A stretch of 35,614 nucleotides of DNA from Methylococcaceae bacterium TMED69 (GCA_002170535.1 NHDW01000001.1:123899-159512); one strand, 5' to 3'; shown: positions 1 through 8,153, counted from the stretch's first letter. Program-made: numbers and translations. The notes: a model not told the origin generated them from the letters alone.

Positions 1-718
1 CAAGTCCATTCCTAGCGATTCAATTGATTACGCAGTAGTAGAACATTGCCCAGGCAAATTACCGATCAAAATGGTGCCCTTAAAAGCCGGTTGGAACGAT
101 TTAGGGTCTTGGGATGCTGTTTGGCAGGTAGGAGATAAAGACCTATGCGGTAATGTTAGTACTGGTGATGTTGTAATTTCGGAGGCTAACAATAATTTAA
201 TTTTCGCTGATAACAGACTTGTAACTTTGGTTGATGTCGACAATCTGGTAGTAATAGAGACCTCTGATGCCGTCTTAGTTGCAAATAAATCTGAAAGTCA
301 AAATGTTAAAAACATTGTTGATAAACTCGCTTTGGGTGGCAGAGAGGAGCATAGCGTTCACAGAAAAGTGTATCGTCCTTGGGGCTGGTTCGATAGCGTC
401 GATGAAGGTGACAGATTTATTGTAAAGCGTATTCAGGTTAAACCAGGCGCAAGCCTTAGTTTGCAAAAACATCAGCATAGAGCAGAGCACTGGATTGTGG
501 TGAAGGGTACTGCCGAGATAATTTGTGGTGAAAAAAAATTGACGCTTTCCGAGAATCAATCTACCTACATACCGCTTGGGGAGAAACACAGGCTCTCGAA
601 TCCTTATGATACCCCCCTTGAAATTGTAGAAGTCCAGTCTGGAAGTTATTTAGGAGAAGATGATATTGTCAGATTCGAAGACCACTACGGTAGAGAAAAA
701 AGTAATGGTGAAAGTTAG
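1..718 (+). CDS. manC: Mannose-1-phosphate guanylyltransferase / mannose-6-phosphate isomerase, C-terminal part (5'-truncated)
   Basis: The reading frame is open from the first bases, so the gene begins outside the window; about 238 residues remain of a family that is usually near 470-480. The retained end of the nucleotidyltransferase domain shows the family signature SIDYAVVE followed by PLKAGWNDLGSWDAVW. The C-terminal cupin (type II mannose-6-phosphate isomerase) domain follows, with RPWGWFDSVDEGDRFIVKRI and HQHRAEHWIVVKGTAE. Enzymes of this type interconvert fructose-6-P and mannose-6-P and make GDP-mannose from mannose-1-P in the cytoplasm, feeding exopolysaccharide, capsule or O-antigen synthesis. 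A polysaccharide cluster may therefore lie upstream, outside the window. The identification is confident; which polysaccharide it serves cannot be told. Confidence 0.93.
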   Translation, partial: KSIPSDSIDYAVVEHCPGKLPIKMVPLKAGWNDLGSWDAVWQVGDKDLCGNVSTGDVVISEANNNLIFADNRLVTLVDVDNLVVIETSDAVLVANKSESQNVKNIVDKLALGGREEHSVHRKVYRPWGWFDSVDEGDRFIVKRIQVKPGASLSLQKHQHRAEHWIVVKGTAEIICGEKKLTLSENQSTYIPLGEKHRLSNPYDTPLEIVEVQSGSYLGEDDIVRFEDHYGREKSNGES

Positions 719-999
719 GGTTTATATAGCGGAGCAGCAAAGATTGGTTGGATCAGTAAATTTCGTCTAAATAAATTATAAGATCTTGTAGAAATAATAG
801 GATAGATATAAATTTATTTAAGATTTTATCTCGATATTCTGTTAAATGATTCGATTATCTTTATCATTGTTAGTAAATCACAGTCCGACCAGCATTTATA
901 CTCCATGAAAGATCCCTTTTAATTTTATTTTTTGAGGCCCGTGACATAAACTTACTATTCTAGCCACGAATTTAATAACTAGGTTTAAAAGGTTTATAA

Positions 1000-1431
1000 A
1001 TGTTAAAAAGCACACTAATAGTTGCCACAGTTTTCTTGATTCTCCCATCGGTCAGTTTTGCAGCGTATGGCGCAAAAAATTTAGATTTAAAATTATTTTG
1101 TGTCCCGCTAAATACTGAAACTGAATCTGATAGGAAGCAAACCGGTCCTTTCCCTATAAGTTTGGTTTTCAAGGGAAAAAGAGCCTATGAAAATAAGATA
1201 GAATTAAATAATAAAAATACGTTGACCTCGAAATCAGGTAAATCTTACAGCTATACAGTTTACGTAGATAAAATAGCTCTAAAGCAAAAAGGAGGCAATC
1301 AGCGACTATCGCTAGACAAGAATACTTTGACCTTAAAAGGTACTGAGAATTTTAATGAAATGAAATGCGAATCGAAATCAGATAGTGAATTGAAAGAGGA
1401 GTTTAATAAGATTTTATCTCAATCTAATTAG
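1000..1431 (+). CDS. Small secreted hypothetical protein
   Basis: 143 residues with a clear Sec signal peptide: Lys near the N-terminus, hydrophobic core LIVATVFLILPSVSF, and probable cleavage after an AXA-like site around residues 20-23. The mature part is hydrophilic and Lys/Asn-rich and has two cysteines (in LKLFCVP and EMKCES) that could form a disulfide. An AAAGG element about 10 bases upstream supports this ATG. It stands alone, with about 280 bases before it and 510 after it. I recognise no family; a periplasmic or secreted protein of unknown function is the most that can be said. Confidence 0.7.
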   Translation: MLKSTLIVATVFLILPSVSFAAYGAKNLDLKLFCVPLNTETESDRKQTGPFPISLVFKGKRAYENKIELNNKNTLTSKSGKSYSYTVYVDKIALKQKGGNQRLSLDKNTLTLKGTENFNEMKCESKSDSELKEEFNKILSQSN

Positions 1432-1941
1432 ACTAATTTTATTGCCAAGTTCTACAACTTCTGCTTCCAAAAAAGTTGTTCAAATCTACTCGGATTCGAC
1501 TCAAGCGGTGTTCCACATAACTGCCGCTGTTACATTTGTCTTGCTATGAATTAAAAGATTGAAAGAACACTGAAATGCACGTAATAAAAATAGTGGGTTT
1601 AAGACATAAAGTCCAGTAGGAAAAATTAAAAATTCCATGCCTAATTTTTGATTGATAAAAAAAGAAAATTACTAAGAATATTAGCGTAACAGAATTAAAA
1701 GCCATTAGTGTTGTTTTAAGTAATCCTGATTGAGACGCAAAATGTGTTATTTATTCAAATGGACTCATTTTCTTAAATTTTCACAGGTTATTTATGAGCA
1801 CCCAGATGATCAATAAAGAGATCACTGAGAGTGGAAAAAGTGCACCGAGAATTTTGTCCTTGATGACTATTTTTAGAAGAAAACACCACAAAGACAATAG
1901 GATTATTAAGAAGAGCATATAAAATTAATTTTTCTAATTGA
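1432..1941. other. Long intergenic stretch with a weak hairpin and one doubtful 42-codon ORF
   Basis: Between the secreted protein and the convergent hypothetical gene there is no supported gene. A 7-bp inverted repeat, ACAACTT (1454-1460) with AAGTTGT (1473-1479), lies about 20 bases after the stop at 1431. It could act in termination but has no U-tract. A plus-strand ORF from ATG 1794 to the stop at 1920-1922 encodes 42 residues (begins MSTQMINKEI, basic C-terminus). It has a poor ribosome site and no recognisable motif, so I do not call it a gene. Confidence 0.4.
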
Positions 1942-2412
1942 TTATTTCTTACATAGATCTGGAAATGACTCAATTATCTCTAAAAAGTCTTTCGAAAATG
2001 TTGCGGACCTAGTATTGTAGATTGACCTCATTGAACATTGATCATACAACCCTTTCAGTCCGGCGAGCTTTGAATTCCAAGTCGCCTGATCCATCAAACC
2101 TTCCCTGAATTGATAAAAATCATTCTCATAAACAAAATAGCCCAAATGAACGGCATTCCGGTGACTTATCTCGATAGGACTAAATTCATAATTATAATTT
2201 TTTTCGAAGTAAACGGATTGAACATCGAAGCCTTTTTCGTCTACCGCTCTTACTACTTGTGCCGTTAATGCCGAACGCGCTTGATGTTGCCCTGCTATCG
2301 CTATCTTTTGGGTTTGGCGCATTTCCAAGCCAACAAATAACAGCGAACCAATAATTCCTAGCATGCCGAATAACTGAATTATTGATCCGAAATCGGGTTT
2401 GCTCTTTACCAT
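1942..2412 (-). CDS. Membrane-anchored hypothetical protein, paralogue A of a three-copy family
   Basis: 156 residues. The N-terminus carries one hydrophobic helix (IIQLFGMLGIIGSLLFVGLE) followed by the near-invariant stretch RQTQKIAIAGQHQAR. Further shared motifs are ENDFYQF, GLMDQATWNSK and a C-terminal SFPDLC. The same motifs occur in the genes at 2415-2906 and 21663-22130, so this is a true paralogous family rather than a chance ORF. The pattern suggests an N-terminal membrane anchor and a small helical soluble domain. The gene sits two bases downstream of its tandem paralogue, so the two are almost certainly co-transcribed. I do not recognise a named domain and assign no function. Confidence 0.8.
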   Translation of the reverse strand: MVKSKPDFGSIIQLFGMLGIIGSLLFVGLEMRQTQKIAIAGQHQARSALTAQVVRAVDEKGFDVQSVYFEKNYNYEFSPIEISHRNAVHLGYFVYENDFYQFREGLMDQATWNSKLAGLKGLYDQCSMRSIYNTRSATFSKDFLEIIESFPDLCKK

Positions 2413-2414
2413 TG

Positions 2415-2906
2415 CTATTGAGTATTACCTTGTTTTCCTAAATTACACTTATCTGGAAAACTCTTGACGATCTCACTGAAAGCAGCGGAAAACATGTTTG
2501 CTCTTACGTCAAATAGTGGCCGTAATTCGCAGTTGTTATAGATCCACTGCATTCCAATTATTTTAGCTTGCCACGTAGCTTCATCCATAAGGCCTTGCTG
2601 ATATTGATATAAATCGTTTTCAAATAGAAACCAAACTGCATGCACTGAATTCCTGTGCGCTATTTCTTGTTTAGAGAGATTTTTATTTTTATCCAATTCA
2701 AAAAATATAGATTGAAAATCGACATTGTTTATGCTGTAACCCTCAATGATTTTCATACCTAAGGCGGCTCTGCCTTGTTGCTGTCCGGCAATGGCAATTT
2801 TTTGGGTTTGTACAATTTCTAGAGCGACAAAAATTAATGAGCCAATTATCCCAGCCATCCCCAGAAGCTGAATCAAAATATTAAAATCTACTTTAACTTT
2901 TATCAT
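2415..2906 (-). CDS. Membrane-anchored hypothetical protein, paralogue B of a three-copy family
   Basis: 163 residues, first gene of the tandem pair. It has an N-terminal hydrophobic helix (ILIQLLGMAGIIGSLIFVAL), then EIVQTQKIAIAGQQQGRAAL, then the conserved ENDLYQYQQGLMDEATWQAK block and SFPDKC near the C-terminus. The ATG at 2904-2906 has GGGAA directly upstream, which is rather close for a ribosome site. It is clearly homologous to the gene at 1942-2412 and to the one at 21663-22130. The two conserved C-terminal-half cysteines (here in NNCELR and PDKC) occur in all three copies and may form a disulfide if the domain is periplasmic. Function unknown. Confidence 0.8.
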   Translation of the reverse strand: MIKVKVDFNILIQLLGMAGIIGSLIFVALEIVQTQKIAIAGQQQGRAALGMKIIEGYSINNVDFQSIFFELDKNKNLSKQEIAHRNSVHAVWFLFENDLYQYQQGLMDEATWQAKIIGMQWIYNNCELRPLFDVRANMFSAAFSEIVKSFPDKCNLGKQGNTQ

Positions 2907-3124
2907 TTCCCGTATCTGTGTTCTTTCAGCAACTGTTGTTGGTTATAAATAACTATAACATCTAGTATTCTATTTTAAAGGTTTATATGGCAAAAAATGA
3001 GCGTGGATAGACTATTCACCTGTATTCTTGGTAAAGGAAATACAAGCTTGCTTTAATAAATTTTTAGGGGATGATAAAATTCTATGACCCATATTCATAA
3101 GTTTTATTCTAAAAAGGGTTAGCT

Positions 3125-3991
3125 GTGACTAAAAAAATTGGGATTATTAAAGACATAATTCGTTATCCCGTGAAATCTATGGCAGGGGAGTCCGTTGATA
3201 AATGTCAACTGTCAGAACTAGGGATCCCTGGGGATAGAGGATGGGCTATTATCGATGAGGCTAGTAAGGAGATACGAGGGGCGAAGAAACTTCCTAAACT
3301 AATGCAATGCAAGGCTGCTTTTATTGAAGAACCTTTAGGTAAAGACATTCCCCATGTAAAAATAATTTTTCCTGATGGCACTCAGGTAGACAGCGATGCA
3401 CCTAAAATTGATGAGAAGCTATCAGATTTTTTAGGTGTCAAGGTAAACCTGATGCCACGAAAAGATCCTACTGATGAAGAGCATTATCGGAGAAAACAAC
3501 CTCTAGACGAAAAAGCTATTCGAGAAATGATGGGTCGCGATGAGTCAGAAGAGCTACCAGACTTTGACATTTTTCCGAAAGAAATATTAGACGAGATAAC
3601 TACATACTCTACTCCGAGGGGTACATATTTTGACGCATACCCGCTTCATATTTTAACCATGAGTTGGCTGGAAGCATTGCAAAAAGCATCACCGGATTCT
3701 AAATTTCACGCGGAGAGATTTCGTCCTAATTTCGTTATCGATACCGATGAAGAGGGCTTAGCTGAATTGGCCTGGTGTGGAAAAAAAATTCAGATTGGAC
3801 ATTCTGCTGTAATTTTATGTGATATTCCGACTGTGAGGTGTAGCATGACAGCACATGCTACGGATAATCTCCCCAAAGACCCTTTAGTGCTTCGTACGAT
3901 AGTGAAAGCTACCGATCAAAATGCGGGTGCTTACGCTAACATCATCAATGATGGAGAAATAACCATCGGGGATGATATAAAACTATTCTAA
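3125..3991 (+). CDS. MOSC domain protein (YcbX/mARC-like)
   Basis: 288 residues starting at a GTG with AAGGG about 7 bases upstream. The N-terminal MOSC beta-barrel domain shows the hallmark RYPVKSMAGE and LGIPGDRGWAI. The C-terminal MOSC domain contains IPTVRCSMT, with the conserved cysteine that binds the molybdenum cofactor in YcbX/mARC relatives, followed by DPLVLRTI and AGAYANI. Such proteins reduce N-hydroxylated bases or carry sulfurated Moco; the exact substrate cannot be read from the sequence. No ferredoxin domain follows, unlike E. coli YcbX, so a separate redox partner would be needed. It appears monocistronic. Confidence 0.85.
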   Translation: MTKKIGIIKDIIRYPVKSMAGESVDKCQLSELGIPGDRGWAIIDEASKEIRGAKKLPKLMQCKAAFIEEPLGKDIPHVKIIFPDGTQVDSDAPKIDEKLSDFLGVKVNLMPRKDPTDEEHYRRKQPLDEKAIREMMGRDESEELPDFDIFPKEILDEITTYSTPRGTYFDAYPLHILTMSWLEALQKASPDSKFHAERFRPNFVIDTDEEGLAELAWCGKKIQIGHSAVILCDIPTVRCSMTAHATDNLPKDPLVLRTIVKATDQNAGAYANIINDGEITIGDDIKLF

Positions 3992-4086
3992 TCAATAGAT
4001 TATATTTCTTATCTAAAGGCAGCCTTAATCTCTGCTCCTGCCTAGGCCTAAATCTTTGTCCAATCTAAATTTCTGAAAATTTTCTT

Positions 4087-4116
4087 TGTAACAGTTTTGT
4101 AACACTTACTTGTTAC
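4087..4116 (+). promoter_or_regulatory. Pho-box-like direct repeat upstream of the porin gene
   Basis: TGTAACA occurs at 4087-4093 and again at 4098-4104, so the 7-bp units recur with an 11-base period as in PhoB boxes (7-bp half site plus 4-bp spacer). A weaker third unit ending in TTGTTAC lies at 4110-4116. The element sits about 90 bases before the porin start. It differs from the E. coli consensus (TGTCATA-type half sites), so PhoB binding is an inference. Confidence 0.45.
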
Positions 4117-4195
4117 TTTGCCTTGGTGCTACACAGCACATAACTGCCAGACATGGTAAAATGGGGTCTTACTCAAGCATAAAAGGAGTGCAAAA

Positions 4196-5419
4196 GTGAA
4201 AGCAAAATTGAAATTATTTGTTGTAGCTGCTGTGATGATGTTCACTGCAACTACGACTTATGGTGCAAACGAGTCTATGATGGACTTATTAAAAATCTTA
4301 AGGGATAAAGGAACGCTTACTTCGAGCGAGTACGAGCTTCTTGTCAATGCTTCCAAAGCTGACAAAGAGCGAGTTGAAATAATCAAGAACGAAACAATTG
4401 GTACAGTGTCCAAGCAGCTCAAGAAAGCTAAGAAAGCAGAAGGCTGGGCGACCAAAGTCAAAGTCAAAGGTGATATAAGGTTACGTTACCAATATCAAGA
4501 CACTGACGGTGGTAACGCACGTTCGCGTGGACGTTATAGAGCACGAATCGGTATCATTGGCAAACCTGTAGACAATTTCGAAGCAGGAGTCGGGATAGCT
4601 TCAGGCGGTACTGACCCACGTTCTACAAATGAAACCTTTGATGACACTTTCGAGACCAAGGGAGCTCAGATGGACTACGGTTACCTTCAATATAAGAACG
4701 GTGGTCTACAAGCGATAGGTGGTAAGTTCAAACGTAAGAAGTATCTTTATCAATCCACCGATTTAATGTGGGATGGAGATGTGAATCCAGAAGGATTTGC
4801 CACGAAGTACACAGCGAAGAATGCTTACGGGAAAGCTTATGCTGCTGCCGGAATTTTAGTACTCGATGAACAAGGTGGATCTTCAGATGATCCTTTTATG
4901 TACTATGGGCAGATTGGTCAAAAATTTAAGTCTGGTAATATCTATGGTCAGATAGCTGGAATGTACTACGCGTTATCCGATTATAACACTGGAACCTCTG
5001 ATAACGGAGGTGAACATTCTGCTGGCACTAACACTGATGATAACTTTGGTGGATTCGTGATTAGTTCAGAGCTCGGGACAAAAATGGGTGGCGCTAAAGT
5101 AAGTGTGATTTCAGACTATATAAACAATCTATCAACAAATACTAATGAAGACTCAGCCTATGCTGTGGGATTCAAATGGAAATATGGTAAATGGAAGGCT
5201 AAATATATTTACGCTGATCTGGAACATAATGCGGTGCCTGACTTTTTACCTGACTCCGATAGATTTAATGGTGATACAGGAATCAAGGGCCATGAGTTTG
5301 CGATAGGATACAAGCTTAACAAGCGAGTATCACTTGGACTAGACTTTTATGCCACGGAAGACGACGTTACTAACGTTAACCAAGAAATACTTCAGCTTGA
5401 CTTGAAGATGAAGTTCTAA
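4196..5419 (+). CDS. Putative outer-membrane porin
   Basis: 407 residues from a GTG start with a strong AAGGAG site 8-13 bases upstream. A signal peptide (VVAAVMMFTATTTYGA) is followed by a short helical N-terminal segment (SMMDLLKILRDKGTLTSSEY, then a Lys-rich coil to about residue 88). The rest is an alternating-polarity beta-barrel rich in Gly, Tyr and aromatic pairs: KVKGDIRLRYQYQ, RSRGRYRARIGI and ending in LQLDLKMKF. The terminal Phe is the usual BAM-recognition residue. The architecture matches the putative porin families of marine gammaproteobacteria. Substrate is unknown; the Pho-box-like repeat in front suggests an anion such as phosphate, but that is inference. A partly deleted copy follows at 5624. 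Confidence 0.85.
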   Translation: MKAKLKLFVVAAVMMFTATTTYGANESMMDLLKILRDKGTLTSSEYELLVNASKADKERVEIIKNETIGTVSKQLKKAKKAEGWATKVKVKGDIRLRYQYQDTDGGNARSRGRYRARIGIIGKPVDNFEAGVGIASGGTDPRSTNETFDDTFETKGAQMDYGYLQYKNGGLQAIGGKFKRKKYLYQSTDLMWDGDVNPEGFATKYTAKNAYGKAYAAAGILVLDEQGGSSDDPFMYYGQIGQKFKSGNIYGQIAGMYYALSDYNTGTSDNGGEHSAGTNTDDNFGGFVISSELGTKMGGAKVSVISDYINNLSTNTNEDSAYAVGFKWKYGKWKAKYIYADLEHNAVPDFLPDSDRFNGDTGIKGHEFAIGYKLNKRVSLGLDFYATEDDVTNVNQEILQLDLKMKF

Positions 5420-5477
5420 AACAAATATAAAACAAGCAAATTTTCACCTCGGTGGTCCCCTTACCGACGTGTCTAAC

Positions 5478-5499
5478 GGAGACGGCTCTCGCCGTCTCC
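5478..5499 (+). terminator. Rho-independent-like terminator after the porin gene
   Basis: A perfect 9-bp GC-rich stem, GGAGACGGC (5478-5486) with GCCGTCTCC (5491-5499), closes a TCTC tetraloop. It is followed by ACCTCTTT, a short and imperfect T-run. It lies about 60 bases after the porin stop codon. Confidence 0.75.
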
Positions 5500-5559
5500 A
5501 CCTCTTTAAAAATAACCAAAGTCTTATAGCCTTGCTACCCCAGTTAGGGTTTTTAATGT

Positions 5560-5588
5560 TTGTCAATCGCAACGGTTAGATATGATAT
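5560..5588 (+). promoter_or_regulatory. Candidate sigma-70 promoter of the porin remnant
   Basis: TTGTCA at 5560-5565 and TGATAT at 5583-5588 are separated by 17 bases and lie 36 bases before the ATG of the degenerate porin copy. The pair matches the usual -35/-10 layout. No expression evidence is possible here. Confidence 0.4.
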
Positions 5589-5623
5589 GATTTCGCTTTA
5601 CTTGGTAAAATAAAGGAAAGTCA

Positions 5624-5831
5624 ATGGGGTTAGGGAGCAAAATTTTGACTATGGCTATCTGCTTGATTTTGATAGCGAGTCCAATTCATGCCGCAAACCA
5701 GTCCATGATGGAATTGTTAAGAATCTTAAAGGGATAAAGGGACGCTTACTCAGAATGAGTATGGGCTTTTGGTGAAGGCGTCTAAAGCTGATCAGGAAAT
5801 ACTTCAGCTTGATGTAGAAATGGGGTTTTAG
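5624..5831 (+). pseudogene. Degenerate, internally deleted copy of the adjacent porin
   Basis: An AAAGGA site precedes an ATG and an intact signal peptide (ILTMAICLILIASPIHAANQ), followed by SMMELLRILK, which parallels SMMDLLKILR of the porin at 4196. One extra A (TTAAAGGG here, TTAAGGG in the parent) shifts the frame and gives an immediate stop. Restoring the frame gives DKGTLTQNEYGLLVKASKAD, which then joins directly to QEILQLDVEMGF, the equivalent of the parent's last 12 residues. About 330 codons of barrel are therefore missing. It is a decayed duplicate and cannot encode a porin. Confidence 0.85.
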
Positions 5832-5946
5832 ACAAAATTATAGGTAGTATTCTATCTTTTTGCTTTATTGATGTTCTACCATTTGTAAGAAGGTAGATTT
5901 TTGATTATGGTTATGTCAGCGCTTTTAGAAATCGCCAGCTTTTTAT

Positions 5947-5964
5947 GATATGTTATAACGTCTC
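5947..5964 (+). promoter_or_regulatory. Zur-box-like palindrome
   Basis: GATATGTTATAACGTCTC contains the perfect palindrome GTTATAAC (5952-5959) with three of five flanking positions also paired. This resembles gammaproteobacterial Zur operators built on GTTATA/TATAAC. It lies about 42 bases before the start of the ZrgA-like gene, and a Zur gene is the next gene downstream. Zur repression of this operon when zinc is plentiful is a reasonable inference. Confidence 0.6.
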
Positions 5965-6005
5965 GTAGCTATGAAGTTTACTTATGCCTAGGAGCCAAAA
6001 CAGTT

Positions 6006-6602
6006 ATGTGCAAAAAAATTGATTTTTTATTCCTATTTCTGACTATTGCACTCGGTAATTTGTTAGTTCTAAATAGTGCTTTTGGCGAAGAAAATCATCA
6101 CAGTTCCCATGCGCATATTCATGGTGAGGCAGATGCTAATATTGCAATGATAGGTTCTTCGCTGGAAATAGAATTTATTTCGCCTGCACATAACCTTATC
6201 GGGTTTGAGTACGAGGCACGTACTTCAGCCGAAATTGCTAAAGTAAAGCAAACTGAGAGTGTGCTCGGCGACCCAGCAAAAATTCTTCAATTGACAGGGG
6301 GCGAATGTGATTTCGTAGATATAGCGATTGAAAGTGGTTTTTCTTTAAAAGATGAAGACAATCATGATGATCATAACCACAGTCATGCCCATCATGGTTT
6401 AGAAGAAAATAAAACTGATACTCATTCTAATTTCAAAGTTAAATATCATACTTCTTGTGATTCTGGCTTATTCCCCAATTCAATAGAATTCTTGTTATTT
6501 AAACATTTTAAAAATTTAAGTAGGGTAAATGTAAAATGGATTTCAGAAAATAAACAGGGTTCTAAACGACTAACAGCTAATAATTCAGTCGTAGGTTTTT
6601 AG
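6006..6602 (+). CDS. DUF2796 (ZrgA-like) periplasmic zinc-binding protein
   Basis: 198 residues with a signal peptide (FLFLFLTIALGNLLVLNSAFG). The mature N-terminus begins with a His-rich motif, HHSSHAHIHGEADANIAM, the hallmark of the DUF2796/ZrgA family. A second His/Asp-rich loop (HDDHNHSHAHH) lies near residues 119-130 and resembles the metal-capture loops of ZnuA-type proteins. Other family features are EFISPAHNLIGFEYEA and a C-terminal part with LFPNSIEFLLFKHF. Known relatives (V. cholerae ZrgA) are zinc-regulated and aid zinc uptake. The Zur-like operator in front, the Zur gene three bases behind, and the nearby ABC genes support a zinc acquisition role. Confidence 0.88.
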   Translation: MCKKIDFLFLFLTIALGNLLVLNSAFGEENHHSSHAHIHGEADANIAMIGSSLEIEFISPAHNLIGFEYEARTSAEIAKVKQTESVLGDPAKILQLTGGECDFVDIAIESGFSLKDEDNHDDHNHSHAHHGLEENKTDTHSNFKVKYHTSCDSGLFPNSIEFLLFKHFKNLSRVNVKWISENKQGSKRLTANNSVVGF

Positions 6603-6605
6603 TGC

Positions 6606-7073
6606 ATGGGCAAACAAACAACTATTAAAAGTGTTGAAAAGTTTTGTAACGAACAAAACATTAAACTTACTACGAGAAGGAAAGAAATCTTATCAAGCCT
6701 ACTAAATTCTGACAAAGCGTTATCAGCTTATGATTTAATAAAAATTTTAGACACTCAAATTGGTTCATCAATTCCGGCGATGTCGGTTTACCGTATCTTA
6801 GATTTTTTAGAAAATAATAGTCTTGTGCACAAACTAAAACTGACAAATAAATATGTTGCTTGTTCGCATATTACATGTGATCATGGACATGCCTCGTCGC
6901 AATTTTTAATATGTAACGATTGTGATTCAGTAAAAGAAATTTCAGTTGATCAGCAGGTAATGGCCGCACTAAAAAGTAAAGTGAAGAGTGCAGGATTTTC
7001 GTTGCGATCCCCACAGATTGAAATGGATTGTGTTTGTTCTAAATGTGACCAATTAATGGAAAAAACCAATTGA
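6606..7073 (+). CDS. zur: Fur-family regulator, Zur
   Basis: 155 residues, cytoplasmic. The N-terminal winged helix contains the family segments KLTTRRKEILSSLL, ALSAYDLIKIL and IPAMSVYRILDFLENNSLVHKL. The C-terminal half has HITCDHGHASSQFLICNDC and the final pair CVCSKC, giving the CxxC-type structural zinc site (two Cys pairs) and His/Cys ligands for the regulatory site. The spacing and the neighbour genes fit Zur better than Fur or PerR. The start lies three bases after the stop of the ZrgA-like gene, so they are translationally linked and the regulator probably controls its own operon. Confidence 0.87.
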   Translation: MGKQTTIKSVEKFCNEQNIKLTTRRKEILSSLLNSDKALSAYDLIKILDTQIGSSIPAMSVYRILDFLENNSLVHKLKLTNKYVACSHITCDHGHASSQFLICNDCDSVKEISVDQQVMAALKSKVKSAGFSLRSPQIEMDCVCSKCDQLMEKTN

Positions 7074-7086
7074 TAGGAGCCTTTTT

Positions 7087-7482
7087 ATGACGGTTTTTCG
7101 TTCCTTTACCGATTTCTTTTCGATCGGATTATCAGCTGCTTGTGCAGTACATTGCTTAATTTGGCCTATCTTGGCGATTATTTTTCCGTTGATTCCTGCA
7201 TTTCAACAAGATGGAGAAAATTTTCATTTCTCGATTTTATTGTTTGCGATACCAAGTAGTGTTGTGGCCATGACGATGGGTTGCAGACTGCATAAAACCT
7301 ATTCATTTTTCCTTATCGCGTTTATTGGCCTTCTTTTTCTGTCGGCAGGGCCATTATTAGGAATAGAACAGATACTTTTTTTTAACGAAAAAATGATTAC
7401 AGTTTTTGGTGCTTGTTTTTTGGTATTTGCTCACTATAGAAATTTCAAAGCTTGCAATACTTCAAAGCAATGCTCATCCTAA
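7087..7482 (+). CDS. MerC-domain inner-membrane protein
   Basis: 131 residues with four predicted membrane helices and an AGGAG site 7 bases before the ATG. The N-terminus reads FFSIGLSAACAVHCLIWPIL, the Cys-x-x-x-Cys pattern of the MerC family in the first helix, which in mercury transporters carries Hg(II). No merA, merT or merR gene is near. The gene is third in an operon with the ZrgA-like protein and Zur, so a role in zinc or other soft-metal handling is more likely than mercury resistance. That reassignment is inference from context. The C-terminal tail ends CNTSKQCSS, with two more cysteines that could bind metal. Confidence 0.8.
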   Translation: MTVFRSFTDFFSIGLSAACAVHCLIWPILAIIFPLIPAFQQDGENFHFSILLFAIPSSVVAMTMGCRLHKTYSFFLIAFIGLLFLSAGPLLGIEQILFFNEKMITVFGACFLVFAHYRNFKACNTSKQCSS

Positions 7483-7497
7483 ATATAGCAAGTTAGC

Positions 7498-8058
7498 TTA
7501 ATCTTCTCGGTAGACTTCATATAAATCCATCGTCATGGTGTAAGCAGCCGTAGCCATGTCTTTCTCTACAAGAGACGTTTGAAGCTCTCCCGAAATCCAG
7601 AAAGGCGTGTAAAGAGATTTTAGTGGCACCCCCTTGGGAAAATTTACGAGTATTATTTGATTGGGCGGTGGAGGTGGAAGATGTAAACATGCGCCGAAAA
7701 AAGGGACAAAGAAGAATTGAATTACCATCTCTTCATTTTCAAATTCTAGTGGCACTATAAATCCAGGGATTCGAATTTTTTTTCCATCCATTGTTGTGAC
7801 GATTTTTTCCGACCGCAGTGCCTGCTGATATCTATCATTAACATTTGTATTGGCCTTATTCTTAAGGCGACTTTGAATCGAGTCCTCTGGAGAGCCATCC
7901 TCTATCTCTGTTAAGTATTCAGGAGGGTTGAGTAAGGCCTCCAGGTCATCGGGTGGTAAAAGATCTATCCATTCTATTGTATTATATTGCGCCTCAGCGG
8001 CGAAAGAACAATTGAGCGCAAGGAGAAAATAGGTTATCCAAATTTTTAGATTGGTCAT
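7498..8058 (-). CDS. DUF3299 exported protein
   Basis: 186 residues with a signal peptide (IWITYFLLALNCSFAAEA). The conserved DUF3299 region includes IEWIDLLPPDDLEALL, then KIRIPGFIVPLEFE, then FFFVPFFGACLHLPPPPPNQ and a C-terminal SGELQT. The cysteine and histidine in ACLHLPPPPPNQ are typical of the family. It is convergent with the MerC gene (15 bases between stops) and divergent from the ABC ATPase gene (53 bases between this start and the first possible start opposite). DUF3299 proteins are commonly found beside DUF2796 and ABC genes in zinc loci, but no biochemical role is established as far as I know. The N-terminal half of the mature protein is acidic. Confidence 0.82.
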   Translation of the reverse strand: MTNLKIWITYFLLALNCSFAAEAQYNTIEWIDLLPPDDLEALLNPPEYLTEIEDGSPEDSIQSRLKNKANTNVNDRYQQALRSEKIVTTMDGKKIRIPGFIVPLEFENEEMVIQFFFVPFFGACLHLPPPPPNQIILVNFPKGVPLKSLYTPFWISGELQTSLVEKDMATAAYTMTMDLYEVYRED

Positions 8059-8153
8059 GATCCTTGAGACCTATTTGGTAAATTTTATTCTTTAAATATT
8101 ATACTAATTAGGTGACAATTTGTATTATTGAGTTTTGTTGTTATAAAAATATT

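Noticed and set aside
719-999. AT-only inverted repeat (AAATAAATT ... AATTTATTT) after manC as a terminator
   Set aside because: The stem has no G or C and a loop of about 35 bases, so stability is too low for a supported call.
7087-7482. Mercury resistance operon
   Set aside because: MerC-type protein only; merR, merT, merP and merA are absent and the neighbours are zinc genes.
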